The notes under the pieces: generated by a model
Databases searched by the model: none
What the model saw: the letters and a program-made list of their open reading frames with translations, nothing else
Told to the model about the DNA's origin: nothing
Made by a program: the position numbers and the translations under genes
In this document: positions 39,495 to 51,672 of the stretch, piece after piece
How the letters are laid out: each line of letters starts with the position of its first letter
Position numbering within the stretch: the stretch's first letter is position 1
DNA from: Zygnema cylindricum
Lineage: Eukaryota > Streptophyta > Zygnematophyceae > Zygnematales > Zygnemataceae
DNA length: 64,000 nt
NCBI GenBank assembly: GCA_037447655.1
Contig: JBBHKE010001043.1
Location: forward strand, 1-64,000
Direction: 5' to 3'

Positions 39495-40204
39495 AATTCT
39501 CTTATCAGTTATCATACTTCTGGACATATATCCTAAAGTTTTTGTCACTCTTTTTACTACTCCATTTTGCTCCGGATTTTAGGGAACAATTCTCTCATGA
39601 TGCAACAATATCATTGCAAGACTATCATGCTACTGCCTTTATAAACATAGGCCTCTATTTCTTGTTTTACTAATTGCTGCCTATGTATAGTCTCACTCTT
39701 ACAAATCTGAATTAGAGCTTCCTATATCTCTCAAGACTTGGTTTAGTTTATAAGAGTGATAGCTATAGACTTAGATAGGTTTCTAAGTATGATATATTTT
39801 GCTAGGTGTTTTTATATTGCCAGACTTTACTGTCATTTTTTTCAATTTTAGTTGCAACCCCTGCAAGTGGAACCGTAGTTGAGAGCCTAACTCACCTCAC
39901 CATCTATGTTCCTCTTCACTTCTCCCCTTTTTCCCTTACCGTGCCAATGGTTTTCCATTCACTGTCCGTTGCATCTAAAATCCGGTCGGTTTTCTGGGAA
40001 GCCTGTAGTGAGTTCCTCCAACGCCCCAGTGGCGGACACCTCACTTGGCCCGAAACAATTCCCCACAAGTTCTTTTTGAAAAGCAATCCCTCCATTGTAA
40101 AATCCTAATAAGTGAAGTTTATTCGATCAAACATAGGCACCCTAGTCGGTGGGCCCATAACCTCAAACTTTGTTAGTTCCATTGTCCCACAATATTTGCA
40201 AATC
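39495..40204. other. Flank of the gypsy element, no gene recognised
   Basis: A 100-residue frame at 39806-40108, with an acceptor-like TTTTAG at about 39849, shows no family motif. It is possibly old host or transposon sequence. Confidence 0.3.
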
Positions 40205-40570
40205 CAAGAAAACTAATCTAGATATCGCCGACCCCAAGTTTATATAAACCCAAATGATTGACCCCTTGACGATCATAACCCCATTATAGCTTCACCCTTG
40301 TGAAATAAGACTCTCTGTGTGCTTAGTTCCACCACAGAATGCAAAGTTAGAATAAGAGTTTTGGACACATTCACCCACTTTGACTTTCCCTTAGAAATGC
40401 AGCAACCTTGGCAGGCAAAAACTTTGATCCACTACACCCCAGTGTAAAGACTCCCCTGAGTCTGCAAAAAAAAGAATCACTGAAAATGGTCAACTGAATT
40501 GATAGTTATGAATGGTCAAAGATGACTTGGTCAATTGAATTGATAGTTATAAATGGTCAAAGATGACCTT
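40205..40570 (-). mobile_element. Partial family-1 LTR, inverted
   Basis: Matches the last 350-400 bp of the solo LTRs in reverse (CCACAGAATGCAAAGTTAGA shared), truncated on one side and more diverged. Confidence 0.7.
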
Positions 40571-40732
40571 TTGTTCAAGAGCTCTCTCGATCGCACAGCA
40601 AGATACCACATCAATTATTTTACAGTAGAGCAAGAGGCCATATACTCACTCTCCATGGTGGATTGAGCAATAATCTTTTGCAGCTTGTTGGTCCAACAGC
40701 AAGCCCCATCACCCACATACAATATGTTGTAT

Positions 40733-41713
40733 TTTGGAAACCTTTATTTTTCTCTATATCACATTGCTATGCTGCCATGCTGCGCTGGTCACACCGGAGC
40801 CATAGTAGTTGTATCGAAAAGATGTTGTGCTGCCATGCTGCGTTGGTCAAATCGTAGTTATAGCAGCTTGCGTACTAGGTACTAAGAGTATTGGAACATA
40901 CGGAATTGGACTTCAAGTGACGCGAAGAAACATAGACGAAAGTGCGGAATGTGTTGGAGAAATTAATGGCGGATCGCGAAGCGATCCGATGATTAATATT
41001 TGAAATGATTTCTATTGTACGTCGGCCGTACGAAATATAATGCGGCGGTCAACATGTGATGAATTGAAGACGCGAAATTGCGTCTATTACATGATATTTT
41101 TTTTGGATGGTTCTGATTCGTTTGACGGAATTTGTAAGACTTGTAAATATTTAACAATGTTTGTCCTGTGTATTAATTATTAGTGTAGGTCTCCAGTACA
41201 CTCACATTAATAGAGGTAGCTGATTGATTACGTACGGCTGGTATGCCTCCGTACAGTTAGTTGTAAGCTATAGTGTATATTTGTAGGACTTAGTCATTTC
41301 TAGACTAAGGAACTTTTTGGACAGAAACTGTTTCTATTCCTTTTTGGGAATTTCATCTAAGAGTTGCTCTCAGTTCTATTGGCAAAATTACCTGAAATTT
41401 TGCATGTGTGTTCCTCTTTGCATTTTGAATATTGTGCCATATTTTCAGACCTATTTTATATCTGATTTGCTTGGGGCTTCATTGTGAAGTTGGTCAGATT
41501 TATCAAAGTTCTGGCAGGCTATTTTTCTGCAACTTTGACTGAGTGTTGTGATTATTCGGTTTGGTATTGTTATATGAAAATTGGTGGCAATACTTAGTGG
41601 CCTAGGAAATATCTGGTTGAGTAGTTTCAGCTTGGGATGGTTATATTGTAGAATTCTCAGTGGAATCAAAGTAGGCTGTTTTGGGGTAGTCTGTGGTGCT
41701 TCCGAGGGTACAT
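40733..41713 (+). mobile_element. Copia-like element 5' region, copy 1 (LTR and leader)
   Basis: Direct repeat of 45045-46072: both run from TTTTGGAAACCTT through GATTACGTACGGCTGGTATG to GTCTGTGGTGCTTCCGAG. Copy 1 lacks about 45 bp present in copy 2. It lies just before a copia gag, so it is probably an LTR plus leader; its exact LTR end was not fixed. Confidence 0.6.
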
Positions 41714-41715
41714 TC

Positions 41716-42990
41716 ATGGCTGAAAATGGCTATGAACAACAGGTTATGGGCCACGCCCATGGCTACCCATATTAGATGAATCAATCTTACCCATATCTGA
41801 TGGATCGAAATATTTCTATTGGAGGAGTATTATGAAGAGCTACTTCAAGTCGAGGAAGTTAATGGATGTGGTCGATAGGACATGTGGTGAATCATCGATT
41901 GGATGGGAGGAGAAGAACAATGAATGTTTGCTGATTATCAAGCTATTCTTGAACGGGGAACTTGTAATGACTTACCTTGGTTTAGAAAGTGCAGCTGAAT
42001 TATGGAAGTGTTTAGAACGTGCATATCAAAAGACTTATCTGTATCACTGGATGAGTAATGTTACAAAAATAATTGAGTATAAGTATGATAGAGGTAGTAT
42101 GTTGAATTATTGTATTGGGATATAAATACTGTTTGCAGAAAATGATATTGCAGGAGGAAACTTCACCAATGCTCAAAAGGCTTTTCTGTTAATGAAAGGA
42201 TTATCGAAAGAATATAGGTGTGCTTTGGATAGATTAAGACAAATTGATAAAAGGGATTGGAACTTACTTTTAGCAATCAGGGGTGTTTTAGAGGAAGAGG
42301 CTAATAACGACGCTTTAAAGAATAGGGGGAAGTGTCAAGGTGTCATATCACTGTTTCAGAGAAATAAGAAAAGTCGTCGGGTAGAAAACTGTGTTTACTG
42401 TAATGATGTAGAGCATACTTTCAGGGTATGTCCATTATATAAAAGTTCATGTGTTGCAGGAACTTTCAGGAATGAATGGGATGACAATCGAGTTCGACCC
42501 CCTAAACGAAGGGTTACACTTCCCATTGAAGAATTTGTATACTTGCTGATTGTTACTTTTTCGAGATATCAAATATGAGGAAGGAAAAGAAAACTTTGTT
42601 GTCACCGGAAATGGAGTGGAGAAAGAGGTGACAGAAAAAGAGTCAATTTTTGTCACTTTTACAAACGACAGATCGGTGAGTGATGAAGATGTGCGAGAGG
42701 TTATTGAAGTAAGAATACTAGGAGGAAGTGAAGTGGACTTGGAAGTGGAAATAGGGGAAACTGAAAATAATTTGCATAAGAAGATTATTGCACTTAGAGA
42801 AGGAGAGAGGAAAAGTGTTCAGAAAAATAAAGTTAGTGAAGAAGTTTATTATACGGAAAAAGAAGGAGAGAGGAAAAGTGTTCAAAAAATTGGTGTAAGT
42901 GAAGAGGGTTATAATACGGAAGAAGAAAATAAAATTGAGAAAATTGGAAAAACATCAAAACTCAGTAAGAAAATAAGAAAAGAAGTATGA
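41716..42990 (+). pseudogene. Copia-type gag, broken
   Basis: Starts ATGGCTGAAAATGGC; after a stop and frameshift comes YFKSRKLMDVVDR and LESAAELWKCLERAY (copia gag core). The zinc knuckle CVYCNDVEHTFRVC lies at about 42390-42430. A Lys/Glu-rich segment with two copies of EGERKSVQK (42800-42990) follows. Protease, integrase and RT are absent downstream, where a solo LTR lies. Confidence 0.75.
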
Positions 42991-43244
42991 TTAAAAGGAT
43001 GAAACGTAGAAGAAAACATGTGCCAAAAGTGGTCAAAAGAAAACGGCGTGAAAAATAATGGAGGGGATTACCTTTAACATTCAGTAATATTTGTGGTGTT
43101 TCTCAATTTTCCACTTAGTTTTGAAATTGGCTAAAGAGGAAAGGGTTAATTTTTGAAGACCGAGAAAGAGGCAGTGGAAGCAATTCTGTGGTTAGGGAGG
43201 ACGCATTTTGGAAAGAGATGGCAGCAGGAAGCTGGAGCAGTCTT

Positions 43245-44454
43245 TGTTGATATTTGAGTATTTTCTAGGTCTGTATTAGGATAGAAAAAGAGCTGAGGCA
43301 GTCTGCCTCTAACTCCCCTATCCAAGCCCCCACACTTGTTGTAGTCACTAAAGGCTGGATAGGGAGCTAAGGCCATGGCTGCCTAGGCTCTCTAGAGAAG
43401 ACAGGGGGTGAATTAGGTAGACTTACCAAAAGTTAGTTGTCGGACGCAGGAATTGATCATGGTACCTGCCGTCCGTCAACCGGCATTAGCCGTTAGCTCT
43501 AGCCGTTAAGTCTAGGAATGATATTACGATATATAGGGTTTGATAAATATTTAAGTCTTTATATGTAGATAAATCCGTTTAACGGCTTATTGATACTTTG
43601 TACATAGATACACTTTGATTCAGTACGAAGTACAGTATGTGGACAGAACAGATACCGCGCATTTGTTTCGATAGCGAAACAAATACCGCGCATTTGTTTC
43701 GATACCGAAACGAATACCGCGCGACGAATTTCAGCAGCTAGGATTATAGCCGGTTTTGATCGGACGGCCGCGATAGGCGCCGCGATCACGGAAATGTACT
43801 TTTGGCGTTTTACGGTCTTTGCGACGTCAGATAACACGTGGCGTAATAACATTGGATTACGGGAATTCCGGAGATTACAGGAACTAATCCTGATTTGACA
43901 CGTGTCGACATTTTGGCCATGTCGTACAATGGCCGTACAGAAAGTACACCGGCACCTGTACTTTTCTGTACGACACACTAATTTGATTGGTGCCGTACTT
44001 CAGTAGATAGAGTTTTAGAGAGGGAATAGGACTTAGAAAATTTTGGGTAGGCAGCTGCCTCTCCCAGAGAGCACTCTGTATAAATGGCAAACTTTGGCCA
44101 GCCATAACTATCAATTTACTTGACCATTTTCAGTGATTCTTTTTGCTGCAGACTCAGGGGAGTCCAAGCTACACAAGGGTGTAGTCGGTCAGAGTTTTTG
44201 TTTGCCAGGGTGGCTGCATTTATAAGGGAAAGTCAAAGTGGGTGAATGTGTCCAAATCTCATATTCTAACTTTGCATTCTGTGGTGGAACTGAGCACCTA
44301 GAAAGTGTTATTTCACAGGGGTGAATCTATATTGGGATTGTGACTGTCAAGGGGTCAGTCATTTGGGTTTATATTAACTTGGAGTCGGCACTATCTAGAT
44401 TAGTTTCTTTTGGATCTGCATACACTGAGGGCCAATGGAGGTCTCAGAGTTTCA
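43245..44454 (+). mobile_element. Solo LTR (family 1), 1210 bp, TSD GTCTT
   Basis: Begins TGTTGATATTTGAG and ends CTCAGAGTTTCA. GTCTT is duplicated at 43240-43244 and 44455-44459. It is highly similar to 38193-39434 with a few indels. Confidence 0.9.
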
Positions 44455-44531
44455 GTCTTAACATCAGCGAAGGCAATGGAGACGTTAGACACGTTTTGCG
44501 GCGTTGTTATACGGCTTTGTTATGCTGCTAT

Positions 44532-44594
44532 GTTGCTATGCGGTGTTGCCATGTTGCTATGCGGTGTTGCCATGCTGCTATGCAGTGTTGCTAT
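44532..44594. repeat. 21-bp tandem repeat, 3 copies
   Basis: Units of GTTGCTATGCGGTGTTGCCA plus T at 44532, 44553 and 44574; the third has three changes. Confidence 0.85.
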
Positions 44595-45044
44595 GCAGCC
44601 CTTATCCAACATCGCAATCATAACAGCTACCATACTTTTATTTTATTCCGAATGCACGAAACAAAATTTTCGGGGGAGCATTGTTTTTGAAAAAGTTAGT
44701 TTCGCAGTTGCGTTGCTTTGACCTCGCTATCATAGCACCTACTCTGCTTTTATTTTATTATGGATGTACAAAACTTAATTTTCGGAGGAGTGTTGTTTTA
44801 AAAAGTCAGTTTCGTGAGTGCGTGTTGTTTCGTGCGTACACAATGTTTCGTGGGTACATTACGAGATTCTAATGCTATCTTGATTTACTATGGAGGTTTG
44901 AATGGATTTGCGAATTGGGGGAGTAATGATATTAATTTTTTAAAGATGTACGGAATTATTTGAGTGACCATTGAACAAAAGGGAAGAAGGGAAGAATGTG
45001 GACTCGGTGGCTAAGAGAGTTTTAAGGTTTGGGGGAGTGTTTGT

Positions 45045-46072
45045 TTTTGGAAACCTTCAGTCCTCTCTATATCACATTGCTATGTTGCCATGCTGCGCTG
45101 GTCACACCGCAGCCATAGCAGCATGTATGGAAAAGATATTGTGCTGCCATGCTGCGGCGGTCACATCGCAGTTATAGCAGCTTGCGTACTAGGTACTAAG
45201 AGTATTGGAACGTACGGAATTAGACTTCAAGTGACGCAAAGAAACATAGACGAAAGTGCGGAATGTGTTGGAGAAATGGACGGCGGATCCCGAAGCGATC
45301 CCATGATTAATATTCCAATTGATTTATATTGTACGTCGGCCGTACGAAACATAATGCGGCGGTCAACATGTGATGAATTGAACGCCACCAGAGCTATGGA
45401 CGGCGGCGCCATCAGATTGGTGAGGGACGCGAAATCGCGTCCATCACATGATATTTATTTTCGACGATTATGATTCGTTTGACGGAATTCGTAAGACTTG
45501 TAAATATTTAACAATGTTTTTCTATGTATTAATTATTAGTGTAGGTCTCAGGTACACTCACATTAATAGAGGTAGCTGATTGATTACGTACGGCTGGTAT
45601 GCCTCCGTACAGTTAGTAGTAAGCTGCAGTGTATATTTGTAGGACTTATTCATTTCTAGAATAAGGAACTTTTTGGACAGAAATTGTTTCTACTCCTTTT
45701 GGGGAATTTCATCTGAGAATTGCTCTTAGTTCTATTGGCAAAATTATCTGAAATTTTGCATGTGTGTTCTTCTTTGTGTTGGGAATATTGTGGAATTTTT
45801 TCAGACCTATTTTGTTTCTTATTTGCTTGGGGCTTCATTGTGAAGTTGGTCAGATTTATCAAAGTTTTGGCAGGCTATTTTTTTGAAACTTTGACTGAGT
45901 GTTGTGATTATTCGGTTTGGTATTGTTGTATGAAAATTGGTGGCAATACTTAGTGGCCTAGGAACTATCTGGTTGATTAGTTTCAGCTTGGGTTGGATAT
46001 TCTATAGAATTCTTAGTGGAATCAAAGTAGGTTGTTTTGGGGTAGTCTGTGGTGCTTCCGAGTGAAAATGGC
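45045..46072 (+). mobile_element. Copia-like element 5' region, copy 2
   Basis: Second copy of 40733-41713, reaching the same start of gag (GAAAATGGCTATGAACAAC) before it breaks off into unrelated sequence. Confidence 0.6.
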
Positions 46073-46149
46073 TATGAACAACACAATTCATATCCAAAAG
46101 TGAATCTCCTCATAGTAGCCTCCCCATATTTGGCATCACCTCATGAGGT

Positions 46150-46990
46150 GATGTCATTATTGTCCCCACCCAGATGCTACAATACATCTCTATGACATGT
46201 GAGATATCTAACGACTCTCTTAGTTGCCACCCTATATTTTTTAGTGAGAGCATTCAGACTCCTACTTAGTACTCTTATAGTTGCGGCAATATTTGGTAGG
46301 GTACAATTCATAAAATAGATTAGGCAGCCCACTACTACTGTATAAGGAATATTCTTCATAAACTTCGTCTCTTTAGACCTAACTCATCATCCAAGAATAT
46401 AAGTCCTTATTCCACACTCCCCTCCCTTCCCTTTTTCAGCTCTATTTGAGTTTTAAAACTATTAGACTTGTCCATTTGAAATCTTTCCAACATGCTCCTA
46501 ATGGCCTTTTTTTGAGTTATTCTGATTATATTTTTTTCTCTGTCTTTGTCTACTTGAATTCCCAAAATTTATCATGCCTCTCCCATATCTTTCATCTCAA
46601 ATCTCCCTTTTAGATCTGTACTCATTTTATTAAATTTTTCCATAGATTTACTTAAAACAAGCAAATCATCAATGTAGATAACGATGAAGATAATACCTTC
46701 CTTGTCTTCAAACAGGTAAATTGAATGATCGAAGATGATCCTTATGTATCTCAGACTCGTAAGAAACTCATCAAGCATTTTGTTCCGCAAATGGGGCCCT
46801 TCCTTTAGGCCATAAAGAGATTTGATCAGCCGACATACATTGCTTTCTTTTCCTTTTTCCGTAAACCCATTGGGTTGTCACATGAAAATATTTTCTTAAA
46901 ACCGCAACGTCTCTTGCAGATGGATTTCTAGTATGCGAGCAATAGAGCAAATGGATGCCTACTCATCTCTAAGCTGGATGGGAATTCAAA
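46150..46990 (-). pseudogene. Copia reverse transcriptase relic 1
   Basis: Minus strand: CRLIKSLYGLKEGP, then SIYLFEDKEGIIFIVIYIDD (catalytic YIDD), then about 250 bp later NIPYTVVVGCLIYFMNCTLP and RVVRYLT, the RT to RNase H connection of copia elements. Several frames are needed. Confidence 0.85.
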
Positions 46991-48828
46991 GGTGTTTTCT
47001 TTAGAGTGAATGGTAAGCCGAGTTTAGGCGTAAGGGGATCAAAATTGAAGAATGTGAGAAAGAAAGTAGAGTGAGGCAAAACAAGTGTTTCGATAAAGAA
47101 AGCTTGAATTTTTACCTCGAATAACAACGAAGTTGACCAACTGAGTCATTCGAATAATGCATCTTTACATCGTGTTTATAGTCAACGATAACTACTTTAT
47201 CAATAACATGTTTTGTATCCGCGATGGATTTCTGGATATGACGAAAAAACGCACATAAACTTGATCTTACGACTAAACCGAATTGTTGTAACAAGCAGAT
47301 AATGACGATTGTTGGAATGGTAAAAAACCTCGTTAGCGTTATACACCACATGAGCTAAAATAGGAGTCTCTTTTACTAAGATACAAGATGTGATGGAAAA
47401 TTGCACTAAAGCCTAACTCTTGGTGTAATTAGGTTGTGCTATGGTTGACGTATAAAATCACGTATGAAATTGAGACACATAAAAGAAACAGGTGAAGTAA
47501 CGTGTTGAGGAGCTATTAGTTTTTCCATGCAATCTAAAGTACCATGGTTGACATACTGATGAATGATTGCAATGGGCCGATGAAAGAAGCAAAATTGCCA
47601 TTCGTGTTCAGTTAGTGTTGTAAAAAACTAAGAGTAAGTACAATAAACACTAGTTTTGTATCACAAAGTCATTCGAAAAATATTTTTATCAAATGGCTCC
47701 TATAGGGGGGCCCTCTTTAGGGTCAAAATCTTGATGGGAGTGGGGAAATCAAGAAGCATGCCTTAGGGCATCAAGCGGCGTATTGAGGGAATTCCATCGA
47801 AATATGTTAGAAAAATGATAAAAGGTAGAAACATCATAGACTTGTGGACCTTTTAATGACAGTCGGTGTTGTTAGAAGGCAATACGACTTATAATCTTTG
47901 TTTTAACTTTGGCCATGATAGTATAAAAAATGAGTTGTGATATATCTAAGTTAGATGGAGTTCCTGCGGGTGGTTATCGAGGCAAAAAGCTCATGTTATG
48001 CATTACTAACTTCCATAAGTGGTAACTTCCATTCAATGTTTGATATATGTTAAGCAAAGCTGGCATTACAAATTGAATGGTAATGTCGCAATATTGTATT
48101 CACATTTTCCCATCTAGCAATGTAATGTCGTGTATCGGGTAAAAATCTATCCCGATAAATTCAATAATTGATGCATCAAATATGGAACGGTCAAAGGGAT
48201 CGATAAATCGCTTGGGGACCACCAAAAATTACCACGATATATTTGGAAGGAGGTGGGGGTTTGTATGGCTTTAGTACAGTAAATGGTACTGTATATGGTA
48301 CGTTAAATTCTTAAATAGCACGATAAATCTTACAAAAGATCCCCCGCTCACCCCTCTCCCCATCCCAACTGAGGGTTTGCCACTAGGTAAGGGGGGATTT
48401 TGAAATTTTTGTGACCTATAGTCACGTCGACATATCGTTATAAAAATATGTAGTGATGCCCGCTGATATATAGGTTAAATATCGATATTGAGATTCTTGA
48501 TTTGTCAAACAGATATATCGGGTATCGAAAATAAAAAACATGTCAAATATCGGCAAAGAGGCATCAAATAGCGCTATTCCATTAAGTACGCGTTTTCGTA
48601 GAAGTAAGAATTATAAAACTTGTACTTTTTTAACTTTACCGTACATTTTTGTGACTGTGCTTTCAGTTCATTGGTATGAATGACAACCAACAACAAGCCA
48701 ATCGCAAACAACTTGATAAACGTGGCCGTCTATTTTCAGTAGAATTTAACGGTTACAAGTCAACAACTTGATGATCTTGGCAAAGTCAAAGTTAAGGGTA
48801 CTATCGCATGTAATCGAAACTTTAGTCT
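46991..48828. other. No recognisable gene; hAT-like fragments
   Basis: A GTGTATCGGGTAAAAATCTA segment at about 48132 and ATATCGGGTATCGA at about 48507 resemble hAT-like ends. Frames at 47112-47406 show no family motif. Confidence 0.4.
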
Positions 48829-49085
48829 TGTAACTTTGTTTTTAGAGAAGATTCTCTGTACTACTTTTAGAGCATTCGTATGTAAAGAAATGAAGTCGTT
48901 ACTTTAGATTGTGATTGGTGGAGACGTGGGTGTAATTTGTGACAGCAGTAGATGAGTACAAAACTCGCGATAATTGATGACTTTTACAAAATAGCGACGG
49001 TTGTAGATGTCTAGCTACTTGTGACATTGTAGATGTTTAGGGTTTATGACATTTTGACGTCACGCGCAAATTATGACTGCATTGA
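48829..49085 (-). repeat. Diverged copy of the gene B promoter region
   Basis: Inverted relative to gene B: GTAACTTTGTTTTTAGAGAA, then CGACGGTTGTAGATG, GTGACATTGTAGATGTTTAG and TGACGTCACGC occur in the same order as in 15270-15480 read backwards. No exon 1 follows. Confidence 0.4.
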
Positions 49086-49269
49086 CCTCACAAATCCTAA
49101 AATTTACGCCATGGTTTCCCGATAATAGTGTGAATATACCAAAAATATTGTTGGCTTTTATTCTAGTCATATTTCATACTATTTTCAAACCCCACAAATA
49201 CGTATCTCCGCAAATGTTGTCAAAGTTATAGTGGTACACTAAAGCTTAGATATAGAATGGATGTTACAC

Positions 49270-49490
49270 TACACCGTTAATCACATTAGTGTTTATGTTT
49301 TTTTTTGCCACTTAAAGCATCTTTTCTCCGTACACACTTGTCGAATTCTAGATCTAGCGGTTGCGATTGAAAAGTAAGAGTCTCAGCTACCGATTGGCGG
49401 TTTCAAATTTAAAATAGAAAACGTGTGAACGGAGAAAATATGTTTTAAGTGGCAAAAAAAACATTTACACTAATAGCGTATCACAGTGTA
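49270..49490. mobile_element. MITE, 221 bp, second copy of the 18708 family
   Basis: Same length and same TTTTCTCCGTACACACTTGT arm as 18708-18928, with TACACC/GTGTA ends. The interior is diverged. Confidence 0.8.
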
Positions 49491-49506
49491 GACTTTTGTA
49501 TTGGCA

Positions 49507-50437
49507 GGGTTTTGTTGATAATCGAAAACCAGTACTTTTGCAAATAAAAAACCGGTAATATCGGTTCTTCAATGTGATAACACCGGTACCGATAATTATC
49601 AGCGATAATTGTACTTTTCATCTCGTACAATTGTACGGTTTATGCCGTTGTACTAAACTGTCGTTATTATGCACTATTATAATTATATATTATAGAACAG
49701 ATTGTTACACGTGGCATACCACACTATATGCAGTGAAATATGTAATACATTATATTACACAGTACACCGTGAATCGCAATTAGCGTTAAGAAATAATAAG
49801 TGTAGAAAAACAATTAGTGTTATTAATTCTAATTTGGGTTTAAATTTTTTTGCCAAAAAAAAAATTACCTTAATTTATTCATAACTCTAATTTGTATTCA
49901 TTTTCCCCAAAGTGTAGCTGTCGTAGCCCTTGTTAACACGGTTGACGTTTGAACATAAGGGAACAAGCTCTCTTGATTTTCCCCCGTCTTTATAACTGAA
50001 TCCGAGTGACCTTTTTAGTGTCGACGTACTCGCTTTCGCGTGTTGACTCATTTATTTAACACACTTTTTGTACAATCGTACGAAACAACGAGAAATTTCA
50101 GTACGGATTGACCTCATTTCGTACACTACACTTTTTAAAAAATGTTCAAATTAGAGTTGTTAACGCTAATTTGATAGTACCTACATCAGCGTAAAAAACA
50201 TTTTTTATTCTATTTTGGGTTCAAAGGGTCAAAATTTGGGGGCACCGAATTAGCATTATTAACACTAATATCGATTTAAGGTCTACTATTATATAGCATT
50301 CCATAATTTTTACACTTATCGCCGATAAGGAATTTGTTGATCTCGGAGCGATATATTGGGAATCATGACCGTTTGATAACCGATGACTATCGGTATCGGT
50401 GTTATCGCGATAGATTTGTTGCCGATACACAACACTT
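49507..50437. mobile_element. Old hAT-like element with a TACACCG-type element nested inside
   Basis: The right end CCGATACACAACACT and subterminal TATCGGTGTTATCGCGATAG match the hAT-like family; the left end (TTTTGTTGATAATCG) is degenerate. Inside, 49754-50285 opens TACACCGTGAATCGCAATTA and repeats ATTAGTGTTATTAATTCTAA, resembling 23825-24444. Confidence 0.45.
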
Positions 50438-51028
50438 ATAATTGCTAAGTACTTCAATTGATGAGTATTTTTTTTATTTGTATATTTTTCTTATTGAGAT
50501 TTGTTTTTGTAGATGGTACCTGAGGTGGAGAAGTGGGCGTAGAAGGAGAGGATGTCCTAAAAAGTGATATGTGAGAATATTGCCGTATTAATACAAATAT
50601 TTTTAGTAATTGATATTAAACTTTATTAATTACTTTAATTTATTCACTAATTATTCATAACTATAAACTAATTATAATAATAGTGTACCCTCCTGTCACA
50701 TCACATTGGAAACAATCGTAAGTGCATTCTTTTGGGAGTCGGCATGAAAATGATTACAGCTGAAGATTTTTTTTTTTCTTTCTTTTGGAAATTCGTTCCT
50801 CTAATTTTCTTCTGCATTTGTCATCTTAAAATGAATGTTAAGATTTTTTTGAAACTGGGGGTTTAAAATTATTACAATAGTGTTTTCTTTTATATTGGAA
50901 TTATCCCTCTCTCTCTCCCTTCCACTCTCTTCCTCCCCCTCTTTCCCTCCCAATCTCTCTCTGTCTTGGTCCTCTAATTCTCTTGGGCATAAAGGGGATG
51001 ATATTTAAGAGGGTGGGGGGGTTAAGGA
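50438..51028. other. AT-rich sequence with CT tract, no gene seen
   Basis: A pyrimidine tract at 50906-50966 and a G-rich GGGTGGGGGGG at 51011-51021 border the LTR at 51029. Confidence 0.4.
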
Positions 51029-51672
51029 TGTTAAACATCGATCAAGTGCTCACAGAGATGCTCACATACAAATATCAATATCACAGCGGAAGCTTTGAAT
51101 AAACATTCTTACACAAATAAATAAAACTCGCAGCTCACAATAAAACATATCGGCCAAATATCAATATATTAAGCCGAAGTTTTCTCAATACAACCTCTCT
51201 CCTTCTCAATTCTTCCCTCCTTAAATCTTCTTATCTCTCTACATCCTAATGTGTCACTCCTTAACACATGATTCATCTCTACACAGACTACACGATGCAT
51301 CTCCCCAGACTGCATACTAACATGATGAAAGCACTCACTAATATACCTCATTAACATTGACAGCTCACGACCACTAACTCCACTAACTGAAAATAGACAA
51401 GGGCGCCGAAGTTCACATGTGGACGTGCGCCTAATAAAAACATTCAAGCGCCGAAATAAAGTGACACGCACTAAAACGAACTAGACACGTACTGCGCACT
51501 CAATAACACAGTCACCAGTGACACGACCAAACTGAACCATCATGCAGAAATTATCTATGTACCGTACCGTGTGGTACTGAACCGCCGTACATTAAACAAA
51601 CCAAAGGTACTCGATGCAAATTGCGAAACCATACTCAAAAAAGAATCACGCCACGCGAACCAAACGTCAACA
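51029..51672 (-). mobile_element. LTR (family 2), left copy
   Basis: Plus-strand ends TGTTAAACATC and CGTCAACA (TGTTGACG...TTTAACA on its own strand). It matches 58700-59358 inverted: the inner 200 bp are nearly identical, the outer 400 bp clearly diverged. No primer-binding site follows, so it is a solo or 3' LTR. It replaces the upstream exons of the adjoining peptidase gene. Confidence 0.7.
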
